A stretch of DNA of 64,000 nucleotides, from the NCBI GenBank assembly GCA_052161625.1, contig CP197412.1. One strand, given 5' to 3'. Under the pieces are notes generated by a model. It was given only the letters and a program-made list of their open reading frames with translations, was not told where the DNA came from and did no database searches. This stretch comes from JBKCUI01 sp052161625. Lineage in GTDB: Bacteria; Planctomycetota; Planctomycetia; Pirellulales; Pirellulaceae. The position numbers and the translations under genes were made by a program. Below, one piece after another: positions 8,997 to 18,496 of this stretch (the stretch's first letter is position 1; each line of letters opens with the position of its first letter).

Positions 8997-10100
8997 ATGG
9001 CCAGCTTTCGCAACATCTATACGTCACTCATGCTCGTCATCGCCGGTTCGACTAGCAAGGAACTGGCCCGCCAGGTGAGCTACCTCAAGGCCGAAAACCA
9101 GATCCTTCGGAGTCGACTTCCCGATCGACTTATTCTAACTCATCGCGAAAAGAATCGCTTGGTCAGATTTGCCAAGAACCTAGGATCAGCGCTCAACGAG
9201 TTGGCGACAATCGTCCACCCATCGACCATCCGGCGTTGGATTCGCGACGCATCAGACAAAGTTGCGAAGGCGCGAAAAAACGTCGGCAGGCCGCGCACGG
9301 CCGAGCAGATTGAGAAGCTAATCCTCAAGTTGGCGAAGGACAACTCGTGGGGCTACACACGGATTCTCGGCGAACTGAAGAAGCTCGGAATCGAGTCGGT
9401 CACTCGCAATACTGTGAAAAACATCCTCAAGCGAAACGGCTACGATGTCGGCCCCAAACGTGGACCTGGCACATGGGACGAATTCATCAAGCGACACGCG
9501 AAAACCATGTGGCAGTGTGACTTTTACTCCAAGAAGGTCGTGTCGAAGACTGGCCTTCGCGATCTGTTTGTCTTGGTCTTCCTGCATTTGGAAACACGTC
9601 GAGTCTTCATCACGCCGTCCTGTTACCATCCCGATGAAGCCTGGGTTTTGGAACAAGCCGAAGCGTTCAAGCAACACGTGAAAGAAGAGAAGTTGTCGTG
9701 CAAACTCTTGATGCACGATCGCGATACAAAGTTCACGAAGTCGTTTGACGAGGCATTCTCGGCTGGCAAGCGAGACGTCAAAGTCTCAGCCTTTCGGTCG
9801 CCTAACACAAACGCATACGTCGAGCGATTTATCCAAACGCTACAGCAAGAATGTCTCGACCATTTCGTCATGTTCGGCAAAGCCCATTTCGATCACCTCT
9901 GTTCGGAGTATCGCGAGCATTACCACATGGAGAGGCCTCATCAGTCACTCGAGAACCTTGTACTTCCGACCGCAAAAGCTAAACGCACTAAGAAGTCGAA
10001 AAAACAATCAACCGAACCCGAAACGACTTCACTGTCGAGCATCAGTTGTAAAGAACGGCTGGGAGGCCTGCTGAAGCACTATTCGCGGAAAGCGGCCTAA
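8997..10100 (+). CDS. Transposase with rve integrase core
   Basis: A 367-aa protein from ATG 8997 (MASFRNIYTSLML); a longer frame from 8898 adds 33 unlikely residues. An N-terminal HTH-like region (LARQVSYLKAENQILRSRLP, then HPSTIRRWIRDA) is followed by the DDE catalytic core. The core residues are D in MWQCDFYSKKV (~190), D in LLMHDRDTKFT (~252) and E in NAYVERFIQTLQQECLDHF (~290). The family is common in planctomycetes and integrates by strand transfer. Element ends are not identifiable except possibly the repeat at 8648. It appears intact. Confidence 0.88.
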   Translation: MASFRNIYTSLMLVIAGSTSKELARQVSYLKAENQILRSRLPDRLILTHREKNRLVRFAKNLGSALNELATIVHPSTIRRWIRDASDKVAKARKNVGRPRTAEQIEKLILKLAKDNSWGYTRILGELKKLGIESVTRNTVKNILKRNGYDVGPKRGPGTWDEFIKRHAKTMWQCDFYSKKVVSKTGLRDLFVLVFLHLETRRVFITPSCYHPDEAWVLEQAEAFKQHVKEEKLSCKLLMHDRDTKFTKSFDEAFSAGKRDVKVSAFRSPNTNAYVERFIQTLQQECLDHFVMFGKAHFDHLCSEYREHYHMERPHQSLENLVLPTAKAKRTKKSKKQSTEPETTSLSSISCKERLGGLLKHYSRKAA

Positions 10101-10161
10101 CGCCAATTCGCTATACTTGTTGTTTTCCCAAGCATTCAGTTATTGGAAATGAAAACAAAAA

Positions 10162-11052
10162 GTGGACTCGCAATCACGATGGCTAGCGACATTAGGAAAG
10201 CTCCGCGTCAATCGATCGCAGGGATTGGCACCGCATAAACCTTTGTTGTTGCTAGTGGTTTTGCAAATGATCGAGAACGGCGATTTACAGGGCCCACTAT
10301 TGAAGCTCACACCGGAGCTTGCGTTTCGATTTAGCCAATTCGGTACCATTGTCGCGCATCGCCGAACTCAGCGGATGGACATTCGCCTTCCGTTCTATCA
10401 CCTGTCATCAGATGGCGTTTGGTCAGCTTTCACAAAAGACGGAACAGAATCACTTGATACGAAGGCAACACAGTTCGTAAAGATCAATGAAGAGTTCTTT
10501 AGCCTCTCGCAGTCGGCAGATTTCCGATCGATGGCACGCGGTGTTTTGATTCGATCCTATTTCGAGCCAGTAGAGCAAGTGGCTCTGGCTAGTCTTGTGA
10601 ACCTCTCGATAGCAGACTTGTCCGATAACAACTCCACAGTTTGCGAAAGTGAGTCGTCGTATCAAAGTGGACGCGATGTTCGATTCCGCTTGGATATTGT
10701 AGCCGCTTACAACTACACCTGCGCACTGACTGGTTATCGAGTTACCACCATTGATGGAGCATCGATTATCGATGCGGCGCACATCCACCAGTTTTCAGAA
10801 TCCCGCAACAACGATCCCAAAAACGGCATCGCTCTCTGCAAGAACGCCCACTGGATGTTCGACCAAGGTCTATGGTCGCTAGACGATGACTACCGTGTTA
10901 TCGTCGCTCACTCAACCTTCGACGAAGACACGCGTGACCAGAAGTCATTGCGAGATTTCCACGGCTTGAAAATCGCATTACCTACAAGCACAAATCTGTG
11001 GCCCGATCCCCAGCACCTCGCTTGGCACCGCGAGCACAAGTTCTGCGCCTGA
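10162..11052 (+). CDS. HNH endonuclease, COG3440 restriction type
   Basis: A 296-aa protein from GTG 10162; the ATG 13 bp upstream is out of frame. The N-terminal ~150 residues (GLAPHKPLLLLVVLQMIENG) form the DNA-recognition-like half typical of COG3440 predicted restriction endonucleases. The C-terminal HNH domain shows YNYTCALTGYRV (~190), the catalytic AAHIHQF (~206) and NGIALCKNAHWMFDQGLWSL (~220-240). It sits 125 bp upstream of mcrB on the same strand, so it may act alone or as part of a modification-dependent restriction cluster. Confidence 0.85.
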   Translation: MDSQSRWLATLGKLRVNRSQGLAPHKPLLLLVVLQMIENGDLQGPLLKLTPELAFRFSQFGTIVAHRRTQRMDIRLPFYHLSSDGVWSAFTKDGTESLDTKATQFVKINEEFFSLSQSADFRSMARGVLIRSYFEPVEQVALASLVNLSIADLSDNNSTVCESESSYQSGRDVRFRLDIVAAYNYTCALTGYRVTTIDGASIIDAAHIHQFSESRNNDPKNGIALCKNAHWMFDQGLWSLDDDYRVIVAHSTFDEDTRDQKSLRDFHGLKIALPTSTNLWPDPQHLAWHREHKFCA

Positions 11053-11176
11053 TTTTGGCACGTTCGCCCTTCGTCCGCCGCTTCCTGATTGGCTAACTAG
11101 ATTTGCTATAATCAGTCCCCCTGGCGACAAGCTCGCTAACCCCGTGTAACGAACTCTTTGCAAGAACATTGAGATA

Positions 11177-13459
11177 ATGTCGGACTCAATCAGACTTTCC
11201 ACGAAAATTCTAGATCAATTAGATCAATTGCCAAGTCAATTCGTTGCCCTACCTCTAGAAGAGAAGCTCCAGAACAACGCTGGACGAATGATGCAAGAGA
11301 TTATTCGTCAGCGCCTAAGAAGCGGCAATATGGAACTTGTTCAGCAAAAAAGCTCTCGTTATGCATGGGGAGAAGGAGTAATACTAAATAGGAATTCGAG
11401 GACAGGTAACTTCTTCTGGACAAATATTCCACCTGCCCAGATGACAGAGCTCAAGCAGGTTGCGTCCGAGAAGCCTGCGGTTTTCTTGTTCTGTTTTTTC
11501 GATGTGACAGATAAGAAAATCGACTGCTGGGCTATTCCAGACGAGTTAGCGTTTCGTATGTTCGCCACGATCAACGAAGGCAAGAGTGGAACAAAGAACA
11601 TTCAAATTGACCGAACAACGAACCGGCTCAAGGGCACCGGATATGCGCCAGACCTGGCTCCCCATTTTCGGTCAGTGCCGCTGAGCGACGACGAGCTGAA
11701 CGCCGTGTCTGCGGCAATCAAACAAGATGCCGCATCGAAGGAAATAGCTGGTGGGCAAATCGGCGACGATGAAGAGTTAGCCGCCGTCGCTCTCGATTAC
11801 ACCCAAGCAACCGTTGATTTCGTAACTGCGTTAGTGGATCACACCAACGATGGAGCATGGCACAAGAAAAACAAGGTCGACTTCCAACAAGTTTTGCGAG
11901 ACCCTACCAACCGACTCGTCGAGTCGCTCCGCACTGACTATATACAAGAGCTGGATGCCGAAGTTGCCAATACTACAAACAACGTCTCTCGATTGAAGAA
12001 GAACGACTTTGGACAAGGAGGGTATCACGATCACTATTGGGCTGCGTTTTACGACCCTGCCGCGAAATCGAAGACGCAAAGTTGCCAATTGTTTTTCGGA
12101 CTTCTCGGACTTCAGCGAGAGTTCAATTACGGTTTTGCATTTGGTTCCAATTGCGATCAGTACATCGAGAATCTCAACGCCGCTATTCATTCTAATCGCG
12201 CTGAGGTTGCCGAATACATGAAGACAGCTCCAAGTGATCTCGTTGCCATCGACGGGAACATCGAAGGCAATGAAGAGCTGTTGAACGGCCTTAGAGCTAA
12301 GGACGGCGAGGCATTTTCGATTGGCAATGGATTCGGACTCAGGAAAGGTTTTCCCATTGAAGAACTGCCCGAACGAACTTCCAGCCTGACAAATGAGGTT
12401 GGCAAGTTCTTCCAGTGGGTATGGCCGTTTTTCCAAGCTTCGCGTACGGGACACTGGGCAAGCGTCGCGGAACACGTAGGCGGAGAAGCAGGGGACGGAG
12501 TCGAGGTAGACGATTCGCCTCAGTCGCTAGCCGAACTTAGTGACGAATCGGCGTTACCGATCGCAAAGCTGCAGGAGATCGAGGACGCTCTGCTTGCTAA
12601 GCAGCAAGTGATCTTGTCTGGCCCACCAGGAACAAGCAAGACTTATATCGCGCAGATGTTCGCTCGGTACTTCGTTGGCGACCGCGGAGGCCAGGCTCAA
12701 GGAAGCCACTCTGTCGTTTTTATGCATGCGAACTGGGGTTATGAAGACTTTTTCGAAGGTATCAAACCCTTTACTGATAGCGGCGTTTTGAAATTCGCAC
12801 CGAAGCTTGGTTGCTTTCTCGAATGGATCGAATCACTTCGGAGTTACCGCAGCAACACGCGACACATTTTGATTCTTGATGAAATCAACCGATGTGATAC
12901 GGCAGCGGTTCTCGGCGAGTTGTTGCAGTTGATGGAGTACCGTGGACGCCCCATTCGGTTGCTGTCAGGACGGACTTTCCGTCTTCCGAATAATGTCTTC
13001 ATCATTGGAACGATGAACAGTGCCGACCGATCAATTGGCCGAATGGACCTGGCACTTCGACGCCGCTTTCTGTGGGTGAACTTGTATCCAGATTACGACG
13101 TTCTGAGTAATTGGCTAGGAAGGCCAGGGAACAATCCCGCAAAGTTCCGTTCCGATGACCTGCGTCGTTGCAATCAACTTCTGGAGGACAGAGGCATTCC
13201 GCAAGAGCAACAGGTCGGCCATGCGTTGTTTATGTTGCAGACATTTGGCAGCGAGAATCAACCATCGGCTGACAAGCCACTAGTTGCCGAGGCGTTGCGT
13301 CGAATCGTCCGATTCAGTGTGTTGCCTTACGTTCACGAACTATGCGTCATGCAGTTCGGCAGAACAGATAGTGACCTTGTAAACCAGGTCGAAGCAGTAT
13401 TGTTACAATGCCTATCGACTTCGGAGCAGCAGGTTGAAGACAACGTGTCGGACGCTTAG
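11177..13459 (+). CDS. mcrB: McrB-like AAA+ GTPase subunit
   Basis: A 760-aa protein. The C-terminal half is an McrB-type AAA+ motor: Walker A GPPGTSKT (~481-488), Walker B LILDEINR (~566), the McrB signature MNSADRSIGRMD (~614) and the arginine-rich ALRRRF. The motor drives translocation and activates the McrC nuclease. The N-terminal ~450 residues, which should bind the modified base or target DNA, are unlike E. coli McrB. They contain an acidic, aromatic region (HDHYWAAFYDP, then FGLLGLQREFNYGFAF) that I cannot assign. The mcrC gene follows after 4 bp. Confidence 0.88.
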   Translation: MSDSIRLSTKILDQLDQLPSQFVALPLEEKLQNNAGRMMQEIIRQRLRSGNMELVQQKSSRYAWGEGVILNRNSRTGNFFWTNIPPAQMTELKQVASEKPAVFLFCFFDVTDKKIDCWAIPDELAFRMFATINEGKSGTKNIQIDRTTNRLKGTGYAPDLAPHFRSVPLSDDELNAVSAAIKQDAASKEIAGGQIGDDEELAAVALDYTQATVDFVTALVDHTNDGAWHKKNKVDFQQVLRDPTNRLVESLRTDYIQELDAEVANTTNNVSRLKKNDFGQGGYHDHYWAAFYDPAAKSKTQSCQLFFGLLGLQREFNYGFAFGSNCDQYIENLNAAIHSNRAEVAEYMKTAPSDLVAIDGNIEGNEELLNGLRAKDGEAFSIGNGFGLRKGFPIEELPERTSSLTNEVGKFFQWVWPFFQASRTGHWASVAEHVGGEAGDGVEVDDSPQSLAELSDESALPIAKLQEIEDALLAKQQVILSGPPGTSKTYIAQMFARYFVGDRGGQAQGSHSVVFMHANWGYEDFFEGIKPFTDSGVLKFAPKLGCFLEWIESLRSYRSNTRHILILDEINRCDTAAVLGELLQLMEYRGRPIRLLSGRTFRLPNNVFIIGTMNSADRSIGRMDLALRRRFLWVNLYPDYDVLSNWLGRPGNNPAKFRSDDLRRCNQLLEDRGIPQEQQVGHALFMLQTFGSENQPSADKPLVAEALRRIVRFSVLPYVHELCVMQFGRTDSDLVNQVEAVLLQCLSTSEQQVEDNVSDA

Positions 13460-13463
13460 CCCA

Positions 13464-14738
13464 ATGTTGAATACTAACCACCAATCCGATCGCGACATCG
13501 TAATTGACGAGTCTGGTACGCCTGATCCTAGAATATGGATTGGCTCAGCGTGTGATTTGAGTGAAGACCTCGAAGCGATTCGTTTTCATGCCGATCGTAA
13601 CGTCGTGAGTATCGAGGAACGAGCAGGGCGATTCGTGCTGCGTGGCAAACACCGCACAGGTCTCATAATGCTTCCAAGTGGCCGACGGCTTATTCTTCGC
13701 ACCAAACTACCGGGGATCATTTTGTTGGATTGGTTGGTTTATCTTGGCGAGTTCCCCAACTTCCAACATTGGAGCCAGCAAGGAAACGTGTCGCCAGATG
13801 AAGGTTGGCAACAAGTACTGTTGAAATTGTTTCTCCTGGAACTCGATTTAGTGACCAGATGGCACTTGCGAAAGGACTTTATCAAGCTCCAAATAGAGTC
13901 ATCGCAAGTTAAAGGTCGAGTCTTGGCACGTGCCCTAGCGACAAAGATCTGGCGACTACCCAAATTACCACAGGTTGTGCGAGGGCGCAGCTTCAACACT
14001 CCCGCCAACAGAATGCTATCACTTGCATTGAAGCAAGCCTTACTATTTCAGAACGACCTTGACGAAGACGCTCGTAAATTACTGCATCGGCTTCGTAGCG
14101 AGTGGTCCGAACTCACCGTTGAGGATGTTGACCGACAGCAGGTTGTATCCGAAGGTTTCACTTCTGCCCCGTCCGGCTATGGAAACGCTCTACAGCTCGC
14201 CCGACTGATTCTTTTTGGTGCCTCCATGGACGCTAACAGTGGCTGGGGCGGTCAGTCATTCACTTTATCGCTGGCTGGCATATGGGAACGAAGCATCAGG
14301 AAAATGTGCAACGAACTTGCCGCCATCACAGGCTGGCGAAGCCTACCAGCAGCTAAGCGCCGGCGACTATGGGATGACGCACTCGGCGAAACAGATGCTA
14401 AGCGGCTGATGATCGCGGACGTCCTACTTCATCGTCTAAGTGATCGATGGGTTCTCGACGCGAAGTACAAACGCGACTTCGGTGAAGAAAGTCGTAATGA
14501 CCGTTTTCAGATGTGTGCCTATTCCATTGGTTTTAGTGCAAACCGCGCGACACTCGTATACCCAGTTCAAGGCAGCCCGCAATCTATTTACAGAACCCTT
14601 TTGACTAAAGGCAAAGGTGTAAATCGAATATTGGTTGACTCAGTTGCGCTACCGATGTCGGGCGGTCCAGCAGATACGAAGGCCGCATTGTTCGAATTGC
14701 TTTACTCACAAGCTCAAAATGCCGCATGCCGAGATTAG
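13464..14738 (+). CDS. mcrC: McrC-like restriction nuclease subunit
   Basis: A 424-aa protein from ATG 13464, four bases after the mcrB stop. The longer frame starting inside mcrB is unlikely. It shows the McrC layout: beta-rich N terminus, LPSGRRLILRTKLPG, a helical middle (RGRSFNTPANRML), and a C-terminal PD-(D/E)XK nuclease core with IADVLL (~320) and VLDAKYKRD (~330), then DRFQMCAYSIG. With McrB it should cut DNA carrying modified cytosines. No catalytic residue appears lost. Confidence 0.88.
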   Translation: MLNTNHQSDRDIVIDESGTPDPRIWIGSACDLSEDLEAIRFHADRNVVSIEERAGRFVLRGKHRTGLIMLPSGRRLILRTKLPGIILLDWLVYLGEFPNFQHWSQQGNVSPDEGWQQVLLKLFLLELDLVTRWHLRKDFIKLQIESSQVKGRVLARALATKIWRLPKLPQVVRGRSFNTPANRMLSLALKQALLFQNDLDEDARKLLHRLRSEWSELTVEDVDRQQVVSEGFTSAPSGYGNALQLARLILFGASMDANSGWGGQSFTLSLAGIWERSIRKMCNELAAITGWRSLPAAKRRRLWDDALGETDAKRLMIADVLLHRLSDRWVLDAKYKRDFGEESRNDRFQMCAYSIGFSANRATLVYPVQGSPQSIYRTLLTKGKGVNRILVDSVALPMSGGPADTKAALFELLYSQAQNAACRD

Positions 14739-14781
14739 CAAGACGCAAGCTTACCACTAAACCGGTGAGCGAACGACACGG

Positions 14782-16752
14782 TTATTCTTTCGAGTTCGAG
14801 TCCTCTGCAGCTTGGTAACTACGAATTGCCATTCTCCAAAACTCCGAACCGTAGACCGAGCGAACAACTTCCATCCTCATCACATCAGTTGTTCCGTCTG
14901 CGATTCGTAAGCCCATGAGGTCGCGAACACGATCACCAAGATCGACCTTGCGACTGTATCCTAGTGCTCCGTGAGCACGCATCGCCGCATCGGATGCGGC
15001 CAGGGCGATTTCGACTCCTTCCGCTTTGATGCCATTTACAAATGGAGACGCAGCATCGTAATTCCCTTGATCGATGAGCACTGCTGCCTCGCGTGCCAAA
15101 GCTATTGCCATCTGCAACTTAGTGGTGCACTCGCCAAGCGGTTGCTGGAGGTGCGTGAAGCGACCGATTGGACCGCCATAAGCTTGTCGTTCCTTAATTC
15201 GATCTGCCATCTGCTGAAGCGAGCCCTCACCGCATCCAATGGCAGCGGCGGACTGCATCAGTCGCCAGTAGGTGAAGTGTTCATTGAAGATCTTTCCACC
15301 ATCGCCGTCTTCACCTAGGATATATTCCGGCCCAACAAACATATCACTGAATTTTAGGCCACCAAATGAGTTGCCTGTCAATCCGTGAGCATATTCATCT
15401 ACTATCTGAAGCCCTGGGTGATCGATCGGCAGCAAGAAAGCGGTTCGTGCTCCAGACTTACCGCTAGACGCCAAGGTATACAGCACGACATGCGTTGCCT
15501 GTCGTAGGCGAGCGTTCCACAGCTTTTGTCCGCTCAACGAGAACCCGTCTCCGACTTTCGTGGCTCGACTTTCCATCGCCCTCATGTCGCTGCCAGCCTC
15601 TGGCTCCGTGATGGCAACTGCGACATACGCTTTACCAGCGAGAATGTCCTTCAGGACGCGTTGTGCGTATGCAGAGTTCGACTTCGCCAAAGGTCGGCCA
15701 TGAGCAGCTCCAACAACATCACGAAGGTTGAGATTGTGTTTACCAGCATGTCGGAAGACTTCAAGCATGTCCACAGTTGACCAACCGCTTCCGCCGACTT
15801 CTTTTGGCAAATCCAAACCTGGTAATCCAAACGCTGCACCGTGCTGACGCCAAGCAGTTGGGTTAGTGAGATCGCCCTGTTCTCGAAGAAGGGTTGCTAA
15901 CTGATCAATCTTTTCTTTGATTACGTGGACTGAAACGTCCTCTCTTTCTGTAACGCTCGGCTGTTTATTTATCAGCCTAATGGTAAAGATCGTATTCAGC
16001 TCGTAAGTCTGATTGGTTTTGTCGAAACCGGCTGGACTGTGAAAGAACACCTGTCTCTTCGGCCCAGACGAATCACCTCGATATTCGACGATAAACGTGT
16101 AGTCCTTCGTTGGCTTACCTGGGTTCACAAACGAGATTTGATCTCCATCACGGCCCTGAAGCAGAACAAAATGTCGGCCGCGGACAGTGCCGCTAGCTGT
16201 CGTGACGGTATAGGCAAGAATCTTGATCTGACCTGCAGCAACCGACAGATCTGGTCCGTCGGTTGGAGTCCATCGTGTGCCAGTAGTTTCGTAGTCGCTC
16301 GTGGGAGCGGACGCTGTAGTGATTGCCAAAGGCGTCTCGTCGAGGTCTTCACAAAGAAAAGCGAGCAACTCGACAAATCGCTCGTTACTGATTCGTCCCT
16401 CTTTCAATGCGGGCTTCTCTTGGAAGAGACGAAGCGCGGTTCGATGTGGATGCAGATCCAAGGGAAGACCCGTCATCGATCGCAAGGACTGCTCCGCAAT
16501 TAGACCGGCGGCGATTGGGCAAGCGCCGCCACCATCTTGCTGAATCAGTTGGTCAAGCTCATCCTGTGAAACAAGAAGTGGCTTGAGATCGTTATTTTCA
16601 GCCTGCAAGCGATCTATCGCTACTTCTGGCATCAACAAAAGCTTCGCTGTCGTTCCCGTTTCATTATCCTGCCCGACCGCTGGGACCTCAAACGCAAACA
16701 TGGTAATGCAAACGAGGATGATAGGTCGTTCAAACATTTTGGAAATCTTCAT
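14782..16752 (-). CDS. Secreted C39-like / acyl-CoA dehydrogenase fusion
   Basis: A 656-aa frame without any internal stop that joins two unrelated parts. The ATG at 16752 gives a signal peptide (MKISKMFERPIILVCITMFA, cleavage near AVGQD). Residues ~30-270 look like a papain-fold C39-type domain: DGGGACPIAAGLIAEQ with the likely catalytic Cys, and GRHFVLLQGRDGDQISFVNPG with the His. Residues ~300-650 are a full acyl-CoA dehydrogenase: AITEPEAGSDMR (FAD/substrate block), GLTGNSFGGLKFSD, RAHGALGYS and ADGTTDVMR where many relatives have EGT. A secreted flavoprotein dehydrogenase would be unusual, so either a true fusion or a fused pair of genes is possible. Confidence 0.7.
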   Translation of the reverse strand: MKISKMFERPIILVCITMFAFEVPAVGQDNETGTTAKLLLMPEVAIDRLQAENNDLKPLLVSQDELDQLIQQDGGGACPIAAGLIAEQSLRSMTGLPLDLHPHRTALRLFQEKPALKEGRISNERFVELLAFLCEDLDETPLAITTASAPTSDYETTGTRWTPTDGPDLSVAAGQIKILAYTVTTASGTVRGRHFVLLQGRDGDQISFVNPGKPTKDYTFIVEYRGDSSGPKRQVFFHSPAGFDKTNQTYELNTIFTIRLINKQPSVTEREDVSVHVIKEKIDQLATLLREQGDLTNPTAWRQHGAAFGLPGLDLPKEVGGSGWSTVDMLEVFRHAGKHNLNLRDVVGAAHGRPLAKSNSAYAQRVLKDILAGKAYVAVAITEPEAGSDMRAMESRATKVGDGFSLSGQKLWNARLRQATHVVLYTLASSGKSGARTAFLLPIDHPGLQIVDEYAHGLTGNSFGGLKFSDMFVGPEYILGEDGDGGKIFNEHFTYWRLMQSAAAIGCGEGSLQQMADRIKERQAYGGPIGRFTHLQQPLGECTTKLQMAIALAREAAVLIDQGNYDAASPFVNGIKAEGVEIALAASDAAMRAHGALGYSRKVDLGDRVRDLMGLRIADGTTDVMRMEVVRSVYGSEFWRMAIRSYQAAEDSNSKE

Positions 16753-16807
16753 CTTAAGTTGCCTGTCATGCGTTCTGAATAAGGTGGACCGAATCTGTTT
16801 TTTCGAT

Positions 16808-18496
16808 TTATTCGCCAAGACACTTTGCGATCAATTCAAGCGACTCGTCGCAACCTTGGCAGAGAGATTTGAAATGATTTACCAATGATCCGCCGGACTC
16901 TTTCCGAGCTTCGACCTCACGGGCCTTCGCCGTTCCATCGGAAGCGTGCCCTTTCAATTCTGACCTCAGATTGTGCACAGCGTGAAAAGGCCCCATTATC
17001 TCTCGAGCGTGATCAGTTTCAAAACCGTCTGCGACAAGAGATGCTTCGATCAGCTTTAGTGCACGCATTCTGTCATCTATAGGCGCTTCCTTAGCTTTCG
17101 CTATCGCGCGAATCTTACGTTCCTCCAGCGATTCAATCAGCAACTGATCAAGATTCATAAGCTCGTTTGCCCATTCGGCACGTCCGTCCGAATGAGGGTA
17201 GTGAGTACGAGTAAATAGATTTTCGTCACGCACCTTCCACCAACTACGCCGATCGGAACTCAGCTTTCGACATTGAGACACTAAACTCCGTAGCGGGTCA
17301 TAGCTCTCATCCCAAATTCCTAGGAAGTCGGTCTTGATCGTTGCATCCGGCAATCCTGCTTTGGGCTTCTCGTTGAACTGTTTCCAGTGAAGCTGTTCTT
17401 TGTTCGGCAGGTTCCCCAAATAGCAAAGGTAGGTATAAACCTGCCCTGCATCATTTACGCCCCAGCTCTGAAGGTACCAAGTACCTCGACATGAGATTGA
17501 GTCGTTATCAATCGTGTATTTTTCTGGGTCGGCTTTGTACTTGGTTAAAACTTCAGGCTTGAAGAATGCTGGAGTTGTTTGAAAAGGGCCTTCCATCGGA
17601 ACGAAGTAATTGGCGAGCTCTTTCGGATCACATGAAAACTCGCCTATCCGATTGTTTCGCCAATCATGCGCGATGAATAATTCGTATTCTTTGTCCTCGT
17701 CGTCGTAGAATGAAAACATTGACTTCAAAATCGACTCCTTACTCTCGCCTATATCAGCAAGCTGTACTCCTCTGAAATAGCTGCCCTTACCATGCTGAAT
17801 GCCCCTCTGACCTCTAATCGTGTCACATTTGACATATTCGCGGGCCATGTCGTGGTCCCAACTGCCCATTGCGAGTGATCGAAATCGAGTTATGTCGACC
17901 ATTCTCGCGAGATGCTGATCCGTCAAGCCGGCATAGATGGCGAGTTGCCTCTTGCTCATCGACACCAAGCGTCCATCCATCGGCTCAGGAAGATTGTAAA
18001 TCTTGATGACCTCCTCGATGTCGCCATGGTCATCCAAACGACACCAGGCAGATCTTTCTGGCATATGATGAATCCCAAGTACATGACAGAGTCTCTGGTT
18101 CATCTCTATGTAAAATTTCCCACGATAAATACCGTCAAATTCTCTTAGGAAAAGTAGTTTTTCTCCCGAGTCAAGAATTTTTGAGCCTGTGTGCTCTAGC
18201 GGGCTGCAAAGTGATACTTCATCCGCACAGCTTGCGACTCCCCACGTCGAGGTCGCACTCAAACTCCAGTGCTTTAATTCTTCCCAAATCGACTCTTGGC
18301 TGACATCGACTTTTGGAACTAGCACAGCATGCAAGAAAAAATGCGGCAAGCTAACGTAAAGCAGAATATGGTCATCATTCATGTCATCCTCTAGGAATGA
18401 CATAACCTCTTCTTGGCGAATCCATCGATCAAAGTCTTCTTTAGTTGTGGGTTCTTCGGCGAGCAAATAAAATGGTTTTAGATCAATTGGGTTCAA
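16808..18496 (-). CDS. Unknown protein with HEPN-like Rx5H C terminus
   Basis: A 562-aa protein I do not recognise. The ATG at 18496 overlaps the upstream stop by four bases (ATGA), so it is translated with the 578-aa gene before it. Most of the chain is mixed alpha/beta with no signal peptide or membrane helix. The last ~110 residues are helical and include HNLRSELKGHASDG, an R-x5-H arrangement in the 'LR..L.GH' setting typical of HEPN RNase domains. The neighbour also ends in a helical domain with an R-x4-H motif. Position downstream of the MADS operon suggests a defense-linked role. The RNase assignment is inference. Confidence 0.55.
   Translation of the reverse strand: MNPIDLKPFYLLAEEPTTKEDFDRWIRQEEVMSFLEDDMNDDHILLYVSLPHFFLHAVLVPKVDVSQESIWEELKHWSLSATSTWGVASCADEVSLCSPLEHTGSKILDSGEKLLFLREFDGIYRGKFYIEMNQRLCHVLGIHHMPERSAWCRLDDHGDIEEVIKIYNLPEPMDGRLVSMSKRQLAIYAGLTDQHLARMVDITRFRSLAMGSWDHDMAREYVKCDTIRGQRGIQHGKGSYFRGVQLADIGESKESILKSMFSFYDDEDKEYELFIAHDWRNNRIGEFSCDPKELANYFVPMEGPFQTTPAFFKPEVLTKYKADPEKYTIDNDSISCRGTWYLQSWGVNDAGQVYTYLCYLGNLPNKEQLHWKQFNEKPKAGLPDATIKTDFLGIWDESYDPLRSLVSQCRKLSSDRRSWWKVRDENLFTRTHYPHSDGRAEWANELMNLDQLLIESLEERKIRAIAKAKEAPIDDRMRALKLIEASLVADGFETDHAREIMGPFHAVHNLRSELKGHASDGTAKAREVEARKESGGSLVNHFKSLCQGCDESLELIAKCLGE

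Noticed and set aside
10101..10161. Right inverted end of the rve transposon
   Set aside because: No complement of the 8648 repeat was found here.
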